Numbered from the stretch's first letter, positions 26,679 through 36,448 are shown. The stretch is 64,000 bases of DNA from Nitrospirillum amazonense (GCF_007828035.1 NZ_VITV01000002.1:372001-436000), one strand, 5' to 3'. Numbers and translations are program-made. The notes: generated by a model not told the origin, from the sequence alone.

Positions 26679-26905
26679 CGGCCCTCTTCCCCTTGGGGAA
26701 ACACGCCTTTCTGCCGGCGGTCCCCCTATGCGCCACCCCTGTATTGCGAGATGGCTTGTCACATCAGACTAACGCAGATACCCCAATCGGGACATTCCTC
26801 TTAAGGTTTCATCAGCGTTCGGCGACAGTTTTTCCATGTTGGTCCGTATATCCGCTTAGCCGGTTCTAGAACGGCGAAGACGAACCTGACGAGGCTTGTA
26901 GATCC

Positions 26906-27598
26906 ATGTCCCGCTTTCGTACCCAACTCCTTTCGACCTTGGCGGTCGGTGTCTTTGCCATCGGTGTGGCGGCAGGCGCTTTCGCCCAGGACACGTCCCA
27001 TCCGGCTCCGGCCCCGATGGCGATGGCGCATGAGCACCATCGCGGCGGTCCGTGGGAACATGTGGATGGCCGACTGGCCTTCTTGAAGGCCGAACTGAAA
27101 ATCACTGCCGCCCAGGAAGGGCAGTGGAAGAAGTTCGAGGCCGTCGTTCGCGCCAACGCCGAGGAAATGAAACAGAAGGCCGAGAAGTTCGAGGCCGAGC
27201 ACAAGGCGCGTTGGGAGCAGATCGAGGCCGCCCGAAAGGCCGGTCAGCCGGTCGAGCGCCCCGCCCCGCCCTCGCTGACCGACCGCCTGGACCGCGCCGA
27301 GAAGATGGCGGCCGAACACGCCAAGCACATCAGCGAGATGAAGGCCGTGCTGGCGCCGCTGTACGCCAGCTTCACCCCGGAACAAAAGGAAAAGGCAGAC
27401 ACCTTGCTGGCGCGGGCCATCGGCCCGCATCATGGTCCGCACGGCTTCGGCGGCCATCATGGCTTCGGCGGCGGCCGCTTCGGTGGCCCCGGTCCCGGTG
27501 ACCAGGGCATGCACGGCGGTCCCGGCCGTCCCGGCCCGGACGGCGATGACGACGGCGACATGCCGCCCCCGCCGGACCTGCCGGACGACGCCAACTGA
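26906..27598 (+). CDS. Periplasmic LTXXQ/Spy-CpxP-like protein with His/Gly-rich tail
   Basis: A 230-residue exported protein with a signal peptide cleaved after AFA near residue 27. The helical core (about 50-170) contains two family-type motifs, LKITAAQEGQWKKFE and YASFTPEQKEKADTLL, as in Spy, CpxP and CnrX-type proteins that bind unfolded proteins or metals. An HEHH cluster near 42-46 and a C-terminal HH/GFGG/GPG-rich tail (175-220) could bind metal ions (inference). It is monocistronic and ends in a strong terminator. AGATCC precedes the start. Confidence 0.82.
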   Translation: MSRFRTQLLSTLAVGVFAIGVAAGAFAQDTSHPAPAPMAMAHEHHRGGPWEHVDGRLAFLKAELKITAAQEGQWKKFEAVVRANAEEMKQKAEKFEAEHKARWEQIEAARKAGQPVERPAPPSLTDRLDRAEKMAAEHAKHISEMKAVLAPLYASFTPEQKEKADTLLARAIGPHHGPHGFGGHHGFGGGRFGGPGPGDQGMHGGPGRPGPDGDDDGDMPPPPDLPDDAN

Positions 27599-27632
27599 TC
27601 CTGACCGGACGGTTGGGACCAGGTGAATGAAG

Positions 27633-27667
27633 ACGGCGGCGGATCGTTGGGATCCGCCGCCGTTTTT
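27633..27667 (+). terminator. Rho-independent terminator, possibly bidirectional
   Basis: The 13-base arms ACGGCGGCGGATC and GATCCGCCGCCGT surround a short loop and are followed by TTTTTATTTATTT. It lies between convergent genes. Confidence 0.92.
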
Positions 27668-27688
27668 ATTTATTTGTGTGTGGGTCAC

Positions 27689-29122
27689 CTAGGCGCGGTT
27701 GGGCACCAGCGACACCAGGCAGGCGATGGCGCCGGGCACCGCCATCAACAGGAACAGCCAGTGGGCGGCCGACTGGCCGCCGATGATGCCGCCCGGGTCG
27801 ACCAGGCCGGCGCTGTTGGCGATGACGCCGGACAAGGCGGCGCCGAGGGCCCCGCCCAGGGACTGCATGGTGGCGATGGCGGCCGACGCCTTGTCCTGCT
27901 CCGCCTCCCCCGCCCGCTTCAGGACGCCCGCCACCAAATGGGCCCAGCACAGGCCCACGCCGCCGCCCATGGCCAGCATGGCCAGGATCGCGGGCAGCAG
28001 GGCCACCGGGCGGTCCCAGACCCCGGAACCACCCAGCACGGGGGCCAGGGCCAGCGTCGCACCCGCTTCCAGCGCGCAGCCGGCGCTGATGGCCAGCACC
28101 GCCCGTCCGCCGCTGAGCGTGCCGGTGAAAAAGGCGGTCAGCGTCCAACCCAGCGCCACCAGCGCCACCAGATACCCTGAGGCCAGTGGCGCCACACCGT
28201 GCAGGGTCTGCAGGAAATAGGGGATGTAGACATCACTGGAGACGGTGACGATCAGGCCGAACATGATGAGGTATAGCCGGGCGATAGGCTGGCCCAGCAG
28301 CACCGCCCCCTGGGGCAGCAGGCGGAGAGGGGCGCGGCGTTCCACCACCAGCATGGCGGCGAACAGCGCCAGCGACCCCGCCAGCAGCCCGGCCTTCAGG
28401 TCCCCGCGCTCCTCCGTTCCCGCCGTGCTGACCAGCAGCACCGCCGCCAGCAGCAGGCCGATCTGTGCCAGGGGCGCGCGGGCGTCGGCACGCTCATCCG
28501 CCACCCGGGGTAGCAGGCGCGGAGCGGACAGCGCCATGATCAAGGCCGGCGGCAGCAGGATGAAAAAGGCCCAGCGCCAGGCGGAGCCATCGGCGAACAG
28601 GCCGCCGGCGGTGGGGCCCAGAAAGGTTGCCACCCCCCAGATGGCGGCATAGAGGGTCGAGGCCTTGCGCCACAGCGGCTCAGGGTAGACATGCCGGATG
28701 AAGGCGTAGGCGAGCCCCGAGAGCATGCCGGCCCCCAGGCCCTGCACCGTACGCCCCAGCAGCACCACGGGCATGGACGGCGCCAGGCCGCAGACCAGGC
28801 TGCCGGCGCTGAACACGAGGGCACCCACGGTATAGACGCCGCGCAGGCCCAACGCCCGGGGCCGCAAGGCCACGAACAATGACCCCAGCACCGCCGCCGC
28901 GACATACAGCGTGGTGACCCAGGCGAACAGCTCCAGCCCGCCGATGTCGCGCACCACGGAGGGCGCCACCGTGGCGGTGACATAGGTTTCCACCGCGAAC
29001 AGGGTGACGCCGCCGCCCAGCATGAGGGTGGCGGGCAACAGCCTGGGGGAGAACAGCTGGAAGACCGAGACGGCGGGGGGCCGGGGCGCCTCGGCGGGCT
29101 CGGGTCGGGGGTTCACGGACAT
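27689..29122 (-). CDS. MFS transporter (DHA2-like drug/metabolite efflux)
   Basis: A 477-residue inner-membrane protein with about 12-14 predicted helices. The motif-A-like loop is ALRPRALGLRGVY, and motif C-like GATFLGPTAGGLFAD follows in helix 5. The family exports drugs or metabolites by proton antiport. It is divergent from the Cys-rich regulator at 29231, and the spacer holds inverted repeats that could be the operator, so the transporter is probably controlled by that regulator. Substrate unknown. Confidence 0.88.
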   Translation of the reverse strand: MSVNPRPEPAEAPRPPAVSVFQLFSPRLLPATLMLGGGVTLFAVETYVTATVAPSVVRDIGGLELFAWVTTLYVAAAVLGSLFVALRPRALGLRGVYTVGALVFSAGSLVCGLAPSMPVVLLGRTVQGLGAGMLSGLAYAFIRHVYPEPLWRKASTLYAAIWGVATFLGPTAGGLFADGSAWRWAFFILLPPALIMALSAPRLLPRVADERADARAPLAQIGLLLAAVLLVSTAGTEERGDLKAGLLAGSLALFAAMLVVERRAPLRLLPQGAVLLGQPIARLYLIMFGLIVTVSSDVYIPYFLQTLHGVAPLASGYLVALVALGWTLTAFFTGTLSGGRAVLAISAGCALEAGATLALAPVLGGSGVWDRPVALLPAILAMLAMGGGVGLCWAHLVAGVLKRAGEAEQDKASAAIATMQSLGGALGAALSGVIANSAGLVDPGGIIGGQSAAHWLFLLMAVPGAIACLVSLVPNRA

Positions 29123-29167
29123 GGGGTGATTTTCCTCGCGGGCTTATCCTTGACCTGTCGGATGATT

Positions 29168-29229
29168 TTTTCCAAGTTATTAATTGGAAAATATGTCCGG
29201 CCTAGATTTAAGCAAGCTGAAACTTGGAA
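29168..29229. promoter_or_regulatory. Candidate operator between MFS transporter and regulator
   Basis: An inverted repeat TTTTCCAA-N8-TTGGAAAA spans 29168-29191. A second copy of the half-site, AACTTGGAA at 29221-29229, is a perfect inverted match to TTCCAAGTT at 29170-29178. The segment is strongly A+T-rich and overlaps both promoters, as expected for a divergently acting regulator. Confidence 0.65.
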
Positions 29230-29230
29230 T

Positions 29231-29854
29231 ATGACCCGCCAGTCACCCGTGAACCGCATCCTGCTGCTGTTGAAGACGGAAGGGCCCCAGGCCACCGCGA
29301 CCCTGGCCGCCGCGCTGGGCATCACCGGCGAGGCGGCGCGCCAGCAGCTGTCGCGCATGGCCGAGGATGGCCTGGTGGTCAGCGTCGGCGAAGGGGCGGC
29401 CGGCCGCGGCCGTCCCCGCCAGCTATGGCACCTGACGGCGGCGGGCCATGCCCAGTTTCCGGATGGCCATGCAGCGCTGACCACCACCCTGCTGTCCACC
29501 CTGGTGGCGGAATTGGGCGCCGGCGCCCTGGATGCCGTCATCGCCGCGCGGGAGGCGGAGACCCTCGCCCGCTATCGCGCCGAACTGGCGGATGCCCCGG
29601 ACCTGGCCGAGCGTGTCCGCCGTCTGGCTGCCATCCGCTCGGCGGAAGGCTATATGGCCGACAGTTGGATGCTGGATGACGGCAGCTGGCTGCTGGTGGA
29701 GAACCACTGCCCCATCTGCGCCGCCGCCACGGCCTGCGCCGGCTTCTGCCGGTCGGAACTGGAAACCTTCCGTGCCGCGCTGGGCGCTCAGGTGGAGCGG
29801 ACGGAACACGTTCCGAATGGCGCACGGCGCTGTGCGTATCGGATCGTCCCCTAG
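29231..29854 (+). CDS. Winged-helix regulator with Cys-rich (probable Fe-S) C-terminus
   Basis: A 207-residue COG2345-type regulator. The helix-turn-helix is at about residues 6-65 (ILLLLKTEGPQATATLAAAL, GEAARQQLSRMAEDGLV) with a wing containing GRGRPRQLWHLT. The C-terminal part has Cys160, 163, 169, 173 and 201 in the pattern C-x2-C-x5-C-x3-C...C, like SufR-related sensors that hold an iron-sulphur cluster. ATG 29231 is preferred because the 35-codon extension overlaps the operator. Its 3' end overlaps the convergent chitinase-like gene by 4 bases. Confidence 0.85.
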   Translation: MTRQSPVNRILLLLKTEGPQATATLAAALGITGEAARQQLSRMAEDGLVVSVGEGAAGRGRPRQLWHLTAAGHAQFPDGHAALTTTLLSTLVAELGAGALDAVIAAREAETLARYRAELADAPDLAERVRRLAAIRSAEGYMADSWMLDDGSWLLVENHCPICAAATACAGFCRSELETFRAALGAQVERTEHVPNGARRCAYRIVP

Positions 29855-30849
29855 CGTTTCCCAGCAAATCCGGAAAACGTTCGGGCATAGGCGTTCGGCG
29901 CCTGATCCTGGCCGCTGCAGTCGTTGCGCGCCTTGCCGTCGCCGGGGCAGGCGCCGCTGTCCCGCTCGATTTGCCAGAACGACAGGCCGGCCAGGCCGTG
30001 CTGGTCGGCGAAGGTGCGCAGCAGGGCGGCGTCGGCCAGGGTGAAGACCTCATCCCCCGCGTCGTTCTGGCCGATCATGGGCGTGGCCGCGATCATGCTC
30101 CAGTATTGGGCATCCGCGCGGCCGGGCAGCAGGGTTTCCAATTGCTGGCGGACGTGAACCAGCCCTTCCACCGACCGGAGGCCCATGCGGCCGGCGGACT
30201 TGCCGTCGCGGTAGTCCATGGTCATGAGGTTGACGACGTCGAAGCGCACGCCGGCCGCCACCGCCGACCGCAGCACCGCGAGATCGACGGGGCGCATGCC
30301 CAGGTCCGGGCGCACGGCCAGGGTGAAGGACAGGCGCAGCACCTTGCCCGCCGCATCCCAACGGTCCTGCAGGCGGCGTAATCCCTGGGTACGCGCCGCG
30401 ACGATGGCGGGACGCAGATTGTCATGCACGTCGCCATCCTCGGCATCGATGTCCAGGTGGTCGATGCCCAGGCGCGTCAGCGCCGCGTCATACTGGTCGG
30501 CGATGGCGTCGGCGCCGGTGCAGCGCTCCGCCAGGTCGTCGGCGTTCCAGCCGCCGCTGGACAGGATCACCGCGCCCCCAGCGGCGCGGAAGGCGGCCAC
30601 CCGTTCCATCAGCCGCGCCTCGGGAATGGGCCAGCCGCCTTGGCAGGCGCCCTGGGCATTGAAGAAGGCCAGCGTGAGGCCCTTCTGGCCGGTGGCTTTG
30701 GCCCAGGCGGCAAGGTCGGGGTCGCCGGTCAGGTCGACATAGGGAGCGAATCCCAAGCGGGTATCGGCCCCTTGCGCCGCCCCGGCCGCCAGCGCCAGCA
30801 GAACGGGTAATGCCTGCCCCGCACGCCGAAAGAAATGGCCCAACCCCAT
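29851..30849 (-). CDS. Secreted GH18-type glycosidase (chitinase-like)
   Basis: A 332-residue exported protein from the ATG at 30849, which has GGAGG 8-9 bases upstream and gives a normal signal peptide (hydrophobic 12-24, cleavage near AQG-AD). The GH18 catalytic motif D-x-x-D-x-D-x-E is complete at Asp130, Asp133, Asp135 and Glu137. Other family features are SSGGWNADDL, the NLMTMDYRDG strand and the C-terminal GLSFWQIERDSG. The final ~30 residues carry two Cys that may form a disulphide. Chitin or a related GlcNAc polymer is the likely substrate (inference). Confidence 0.82.
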   Translation of the reverse strand: MGLGHFFRRAGQALPVLLALAAGAAQGADTRLGFAPYVDLTGDPDLAAWAKATGQKGLTLAFFNAQGACQGGWPIPEARLMERVAAFRAAGGAVILSSGGWNADDLAERCTGADAIADQYDAALTRLGIDHLDIDAEDGDVHDNLRPAIVAARTQGLRRLQDRWDAAGKVLRLSFTLAVRPDLGMRPVDLAVLRSAVAAGVRFDVVNLMTMDYRDGKSAGRMGLRSVEGLVHVRQQLETLLPGRADAQYWSMIAATPMIGQNDAGDEVFTLADAALLRTFADQHGLAGLSFWQIERDSGACPGDGKARNDCSGQDQAPNAYARTFSGFAGKR

Positions 30850-30991
30850 GCCCTGTCCCTCCCCCCTCATCCCAGACGGTCTGGGCAACCGTAGTGGAGG
30901 GGGTGGGAAGGAGGGCACCGGCTATTCCGGCAATATCGTCATTTGATGGAAAATGGGGGCGGGCCGGATAGCCCCGCCCCGTTTCACGCGC

Positions 30992-32419
30992 TTATTTGCC
31001 CCCCGGCGCGCGGAAGGTGCCGCCGGCCTGCATGGCCAGCCACAGCACGCTGGCGTAGGCGGCCGTGGACTGGTCGATGGTGGGACGGTCGATCCGGTCC
31101 AGGGTGTCGTCGGCGGTGTGGTGGATGTCGAAGTAGGTGGTGGCGTCGAGCGACAGTTCCGCCACCGGCATGCCGGCCTCGGCCATGGGGCCCAGATCGG
31201 AGCTTTCACCCTCCCCATCGGCACCCTGGATGACGCGCAAGGGCTTCAGGGCCGCGGCCATGGCGGCGATGGCGCCCTCGGCATTGGCGTTGGACTTCAG
31301 CTTGAACTGCCAGACGGGGCCGATGCCCAGGTCGGCCTCGGTACCCAGAACATAATGCGCGGCGTCGGCCGCGTGGGCCTTGCCGTAGGCGGCGGCGCCG
31401 TAGGTGCCCTCCTCCTCCGCCGCGAACAGCACGATGCGCAGGGTGCGCTTGGGCTTTTCCGGCAGGCCCTTGATCAGCTTGGCAGAGGCCAGGGCGATGG
31501 CCACGCCGGCACCGTCGTCGATGGCGCCCGTGCCCAGGTCCCAGCTGTCCAGGTGCGCGCCCATCACCACGATCTCATCCGGCTTCTCCGTGCCCTTCAG
31601 GTCGCCCACGACGGTGTAGGTGGTGATGGGATCCAGCGGGCCCACATCCAGCACCAGCTTCATCTTCACCGGTCCACGCTCCAGCAGGCGGTCGAGCTGG
31701 CCGGCGTCGATGGTGGAGATGGCGCCGGCCGGGATCTTGGCCACGCCGTCCTCATACCGCGTCATGCCGGTGTGGGGCGTGCGATGCGCGTCGGTGCCGA
31801 CGGAGCGGATGATGACCGCCACCGCGCCCTTCTTGGCCGCCGCCGCCGGGCCGGCGATGCGCATGGCCACGGCCTCGCCATAGCCGCTGCCGTCTTGGGT
31901 GCGGGCCATGGGCAGGGCGATGTAGGCGATCTTGCCGGTCAGCGAGCCGGCGGGTGCAGCCTTCAGGTCCGCCAGACTGGCGAAGCGCACCACCTCGGCC
32001 TCGATGCCCTCCGGCCCGGTGCCCACGCTGGCGCCCAGCGCCGCCACGGCCACCGGCTGCGGCATGGGGGCGATGATGCTGGCGCGTTCCAGGCCGCGCC
32101 GCCAGCCGGGCATGGGCACGGCCTCGGTGTGGACGTCCTGCAGGCCCATGTCCTTCATGGCCTTGACCGCCCAGGCCACGGCGGCCGCGTCGTTGGGCGT
32201 GCCGGGCAGGCGCGGCCCGACCTGGGTGGTCAGCGATTCCACCACCTCATAGGCGCCGCTGCCGGCCAGCGCGCGTTTCTGCAGTTCCTTCACGCTGCTG
32301 AGCGCCGAAGCCGGAATGGTGGCCGGCCCCGCGTCGGCCCACGCCGCGGTGGCCAGAAGGCCCGCGATAACGCCCAGGGCAACGCCCGTGCCCAAGGCCT
32401 TGTTCTTCAATCCCAACAC
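30992..32419 (-). CDS. Exported M28 family metallopeptidase
   Basis: A 475-residue zinc peptidase. The GTG start at 32419 has GGGAG 7 bases upstream and gives a clean signal peptide (about 1-28, ending AWA); an ATG 16 codons upstream adds hydrophilic residues before it. A PA-like insert lies at about 150-250. Di-zinc ligands are in GAHLDSWDLG, GAIDDGAG, FAAEEEGTYG, GTEADLG and IHHTADDT. Related enzymes are aminopeptidases or carboxypeptidases acting on periplasmic peptides. It is separated from the chitinase-like gene by 142 bases and may be co-transcribed with it. Confidence 0.87.
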   Translation of the reverse strand: MLGLKNKALGTGVALGVIAGLLATAAWADAGPATIPASALSSVKELQKRALAGSGAYEVVESLTTQVGPRLPGTPNDAAAVAWAVKAMKDMGLQDVHTEAVPMPGWRRGLERASIIAPMPQPVAVAALGASVGTGPEGIEAEVVRFASLADLKAAPAGSLTGKIAYIALPMARTQDGSGYGEAVAMRIAGPAAAAKKGAVAVIIRSVGTDAHRTPHTGMTRYEDGVAKIPAGAISTIDAGQLDRLLERGPVKMKLVLDVGPLDPITTYTVVGDLKGTEKPDEIVVMGAHLDSWDLGTGAIDDGAGVAIALASAKLIKGLPEKPKRTLRIVLFAAEEEGTYGAAAYGKAHAADAAHYVLGTEADLGIGPVWQFKLKSNANAEGAIAAMAAALKPLRVIQGADGEGESSDLGPMAEAGMPVAELSLDATTYFDIHHTADDTLDRIDRPTIDQSTAAYASVLWLAMQAGGTFRAPGGK

Positions 32420-32551
32420 GCCCTGTCTCCCATCCGTCGCAACGTCCCGGAAGCGGCCCCCCGCCATTGCCCCCGTCCGTCATTGGATTAGGAAACTGCC
32501 ACGGCGTGAGCCCGAAAGGCCACCACCCAGTTGTCACAATGACATGTGTTT

Positions 32552-35500
32552 TTACAGGCTGGGTTCCAGCACCGGCGGCGCTTCGCTGGGCTGGAAGCTG
32601 CCCAGCGCAATGTGGATGCGCGTCCCCTCGCCCGGCAGGCTGTCCAGGGTCAGTTCCCCCCGCAGGGGGCCGGTCACCAGGTTGTGCACGATATGCAGGC
32701 CCAGGCCGGACCCGCCGGCACCCTGCTTGGTGGTGAAGAAGGGCTCGAACGCCTGGGCCGCCAGGTCGGCGGTCATGCCCCGCCCGTTGTCGGACACGGT
32801 GACGGTGGCTTGGCCGCCCGGCGTGCCCGCCACCTGGATATGGATGGCCGGTTGGTCCACCCCGTCGAAGGCATGGACCACCGCGTTCTGCACCAGGTTA
32901 GTCAGCACCTGGGCCAGCTGCCCCGGCCTGGTGGGCACGATCAGGCCGGCGGGCCCGTCCACCGTGGCCGTCACCCCATGGCCCTTCAGCAAGGGATCCA
33001 GGCTGACCAGCGTCTCACGCAGGTATTCCGTCAGGGGGATGGCGCGCGCCCGCTCACTGGTCTGGTCCACCGACAGCTGCTTGAAGCTCTGCACCAGGTC
33101 GGCGGCGCGGCGCAGGTTGCGGTTCAGTATCTCGCACTCATCCCGGGCCTGGGACAGGAATTCGTCCAGGTCGCCCCGCCGCAGGCGCTTCTCCGCCACG
33201 GCGTCGGCGAGGGACTCGACTTCCCCCTGCAACTGCGAGCCCAGGGTGACGGAGACGCCCAGCGGCGTGTTGATCTCATGCGCCACCACCGCCACCAGGT
33301 TGCCCAGCGAGGCCAGCTTTTCCTGCTGCACCAAGCGGGTCAGGGCATTCTCCAGGTTGGCCAGGGTCTGCGCCGTTTCCTCCCGCGCCTGCTCCACCTC
33401 GCGGAAGGCGGCGGCGTTGGTGATGGCCACGGCGGCGAAGGCGGCCATGGAGCGCAAGGCCTCGACATGGCGGGGCAGCGCCGCCTCCGGCCGGCTGATG
33501 CGCACCTCCACCACGCCCAGGCGGCGGCCGCCAACGCGCAAGGGGGCGTAGAGCGCGGTATCGTCGGGTCCGCTGCTGGTGGAAGCGCCCTCGGCCGCGC
33601 GCCGGTACAGCGGGTCTTCCGGCGACAGCGGGCCCAGGTCGGTATCCGGCGTGCCGGCGGCGTAGACCAGGGATAGGCTGGAGGCTTCGGGCTCGGTGAA
33701 CAGGGCCACGCGCAGGGCTGCAGCCGGCATCAGCTCCGCGACATGGGCATGCAGGGCGCGGCAGATGGCCTCGCGCTCCAGCGAGGCCGACAGGTCACGG
33801 CCCGCGTCGCCCACGCGCCGCAGGGTGGCGGCGGAGGCCGCCAAGTCCGCTGTGCGCGCGTCCACCAGCTCCTCCAGCTCGCGCTGGCGGCGGCGGTGCC
33901 AGGCCAGGCGGGCCCAGACCGCAAGGGCCACGGCGCCGATGACGCTGGCCCCCGCCAGAATGCGAAACCACCAGGTCTGGTACCAAGCCGGCAGCACCGT
34001 CACGGGCAGCGACAGGGTCTGCGGGTTCCACTGCCCGTCCTTGTTACTGCCCCGCACCAGCAGGCGGTAGCGGCCAGGCGCCAGGTTGGTGTAGACGGCG
34101 CGGCGCCGCTGCGCGTCCTTGTCCAGCCAGCCGCTGTCGAAGCCTTCCAGCATGACGGCATAGCGGTTGCGGTCGGGGGCGGAGAAGTCCAGCGCCGTGA
34201 ACTCCACCTCGAACCCCCGGTCGCCGGGATGCAGGACCAGGGGCACGCCCTCGATGGCGGCGGGCGGCACGCTCTGTGTCCCCACCCGCACGTCGGTCAC
34301 CGCCAGGGGCGGGGCGAAGCGCCAGTCGGTGATGGCGTCGGGCGACACGATGGTCATGCCGCCATCGCCGGCGAACAGCAGCTTTCCGTCCGGCGTCACG
34401 GCGGAGGCGTTTTCCCAGTAGCGGCGGATCAGGGCGTTCTCCGCCGGGCCCAGCACACGCACCGCCAGGCTGTCCATATCGATGCTGACCAGCTCGTCCG
34501 CGGTGGTGGCCCAGACATGGCCGTGACCGTCATAGGTCAGGTTGTTGACGCGCAGGCTGGGCAGCCCGTTTTGCCGGTCCAGGGTCCGGAAGCGCGGCTT
34601 GCCGCCACCGTCACGCCCTTCCAGGATGGCGATGCCGCCCTGGGCGGTCCCCACCCACAGCCGGCCCCGCCCATCCTCGGCCAGGCTGTTGATATAGTCA
34701 TGCGGCAGGGAACCGGGGTCGTTCTTGTCATGGGCCAGGCGCTCCACCGCGCCGGTGGCCGGATCCAGGCGGTTCAGCCCGTGTTCCGTACCGGCCCACA
34801 CCGCCCCGGTATGGTCGACCGTCAACGCGATGATGCGGTCGTCCACCAGGCTGGCGGGATTGGCCGGGTCGTGCCGGTACAGCGTTTTGGCGCCATCGGC
34901 ATCGACGCGCACCAGGCCGGAGAAGGTACCCACCCAGGTGGTCCCGCCCGCCGTCATCACGCGGGAGATGTAGGGATAGGGGTTGGCGGTGGGCAGTGCC
35001 TCCCGGTCCACCGTCCCCGTCACCTCGCCCACGCGGTAGAGGCCGCGGGGCGTGCCCGCCCAGATGTGTCCCGGTGCGGCGCCGTCTCCGCCCGCGTGCC
35101 GGGTCATGGCCAGCACGTCCAGTTGCGGCAGGCTGTGTTCCGGATCGGCTTGCGCGCCGCCGGCCAGGATGCGGCGCACCTGGCGGGTCGTGGGATCGAA
35201 CACCAGCACGGCGCCATCGCCGCCCAGCCATAGCGTGCCTTGAGGGGCCACGGCCACGCTCTTGATGGTGGGCAGATCGCCCAGCGGCGGCCGGCCGTTG
35301 CCGGTGAACAGCGTCACCAGGGCGGCGTTGGTGGGATTGTGCAGGTCCAGGCCGGAGTCGCCGCCCGTCCAGATCAGGCCGGACCGGTCCTTGAGGATGG
35401 CGCGCAGGGCGTTGCTGGACAGGGTGGCCGGGATGTCCGGCTCATGCCGGATGGTGTGGTAGACGCCCTTGGCCACATCGACCTCGGCGATGCCGTTGCC

Positions 35501-36448
35501 CAGCGTCGCCACCCACAGCACCCCCGGGCGCACCTCCACGGCGCCCCGCATGGTGACGGCCGCCAGCGGCGGCTCCCCCTCGCCTTGCGGGCGGATGACG
35601 GTCAGGGAATGGTCGCGCGGGTCGTAGACGCCCAGGCCGCTGCGGTCACCGCCCAGCCATAGGCGGCCGTCCGCCCCCTCCTCGATCTGCCAGACGCTGT
35701 CGGCCAACAGGGCGACGGCGGCGGGGGATGGCGTCGCCACCGGCGGCGGGGCGAAGCGGTCGCCGCGTGCCGCGCGCACCACCAGGCCCTTGGCGGTCCC
35801 GGCCCACAGGGCGCCGGTGCGGTCTTGGTGCACGGTGAAGACGGTGCTGTGGGGCAGCGCGTCGTCGCCTGGCGCCCGTTCCCCGGGGGCCCTGTCCTTC
35901 ACGTCCTTGTCGGCGTGGCGGAAGCGTTCCAGCACCCGACCATCGCCGTTCAGGTGATCCATACCGCCGCGGGTGGCGACCCAGACGCCGCCGTCGCCGT
36001 CGTCGCTGATGTCATAGATGGTGGCGGCGCTGACGCCCCCAGGGCCGGGGGCAATGGTGCGGAAGCGTTCCGTCACCGGGTCGTAGAGGGCCAGACCGCC
36101 CACGTGGGTGCCGATCCACAGCCGGCCGGCGGGATCGACATGCAGCGCGCGGATGACGCCGTCCGGCAGCGAGCCCGGCACGTCCGGATCCGGCTGGAAC
36201 ACCCGCATGTGATAGCCGTCGAAGCGGGCCAGGCCGTTGGTGGTGCCGATCCAGATGAAGCCGCGCTGGTCCTGCGCCAGGGAGAAGATGGTATCGCTGG
36301 GCAAACCCCGGCTGCGGTCGATATGCTCGAATGCCGTCTGCCCCAGCGCCTGCCATGGTCCAGGCTCCGCCCGCGCCGCGCCCCACGGGACGCAGGCGGC
36401 CCCCAAGGCGGCCAGCCATACCACAACGAACAATGACACTACGCGCAT
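32552..36448 (-). CDS. Two-component propeller sensor histidine kinase with GAF domain
   Basis: A 1298-residue membrane kinase. After a signal sequence (about 1-27) comes a periplasmic region of about 700 residues with repeated two-component propeller motifs such as GFIWIGTTNGLARFD, GRLWIGTHVGGLALYD and GAVWAGTEHGLNRLD. Then follow a Y_Y_Y domain (ALDFSAPDRNRYAVMLEGFD), one membrane helix (AGASVIGAVALAVWARLAW), a coiled coil, a GAF-like domain, a HisKA box VVAHEINTPLGV and an ATPase domain (NLVQNAVVHAF, DNGRGM). Unlike many Bacteroidetes homologues it lacks a fused regulator; a receiver is divergently encoded at 36680. The signal may be a glycan or other periplasmic ligand. Confidence 0.92.
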   Translation of the reverse strand: MRVVSLFVVVWLAALGAACVPWGAARAEPGPWQALGQTAFEHIDRSRGLPSDTIFSLAQDQRGFIWIGTTNGLARFDGYHMRVFQPDPDVPGSLPDGVIRALHVDPAGRLWIGTHVGGLALYDPVTERFRTIAPGPGGVSAATIYDISDDGDGGVWVATRGGMDHLNGDGRVLERFRHADKDVKDRAPGERAPGDDALPHSTVFTVHQDRTGALWAGTAKGLVVRAARGDRFAPPPVATPSPAAVALLADSVWQIEEGADGRLWLGGDRSGLGVYDPRDHSLTVIRPQGEGEPPLAAVTMRGAVEVRPGVLWVATLGNGIAEVDVAKGVYHTIRHEPDIPATLSSNALRAILKDRSGLIWTGGDSGLDLHNPTNAALVTLFTGNGRPPLGDLPTIKSVAVAPQGTLWLGGDGAVLVFDPTTRQVRRILAGGAQADPEHSLPQLDVLAMTRHAGGDGAAPGHIWAGTPRGLYRVGEVTGTVDREALPTANPYPYISRVMTAGGTTWVGTFSGLVRVDADGAKTLYRHDPANPASLVDDRIIALTVDHTGAVWAGTEHGLNRLDPATGAVERLAHDKNDPGSLPHDYINSLAEDGRGRLWVGTAQGGIAILEGRDGGGKPRFRTLDRQNGLPSLRVNNLTYDGHGHVWATTADELVSIDMDSLAVRVLGPAENALIRRYWENASAVTPDGKLLFAGDGGMTIVSPDAITDWRFAPPLAVTDVRVGTQSVPPAAIEGVPLVLHPGDRGFEVEFTALDFSAPDRNRYAVMLEGFDSGWLDKDAQRRRAVYTNLAPGRYRLLVRGSNKDGQWNPQTLSLPVTVLPAWYQTWWFRILAGASVIGAVALAVWARLAWHRRRQRELEELVDARTADLAASAATLRRVGDAGRDLSASLEREAICRALHAHVAELMPAAALRVALFTEPEASSLSLVYAAGTPDTDLGPLSPEDPLYRRAAEGASTSSGPDDTALYAPLRVGGRRLGVVEVRISRPEAALPRHVEALRSMAAFAAVAITNAAAFREVEQAREETAQTLANLENALTRLVQQEKLASLGNLVAVVAHEINTPLGVSVTLGSQLQGEVESLADAVAEKRLRRGDLDEFLSQARDECEILNRNLRRAADLVQSFKQLSVDQTSERARAIPLTEYLRETLVSLDPLLKGHGVTATVDGPAGLIVPTRPGQLAQVLTNLVQNAVVHAFDGVDQPAIHIQVAGTPGGQATVTVSDNGRGMTADLAAQAFEPFFTTKQGAGGSGLGLHIVHNLVTGPLRGELTLDSLPGEGTRIHIALGSFQPSEAPPVLEPSL

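Noticed and set aside
33743-35233. 496-codon plus-strand frame opposite the propeller kinase
   Set aside because: Antisense to well-supported propeller repeats; composition is typical of a complement-strand frame.
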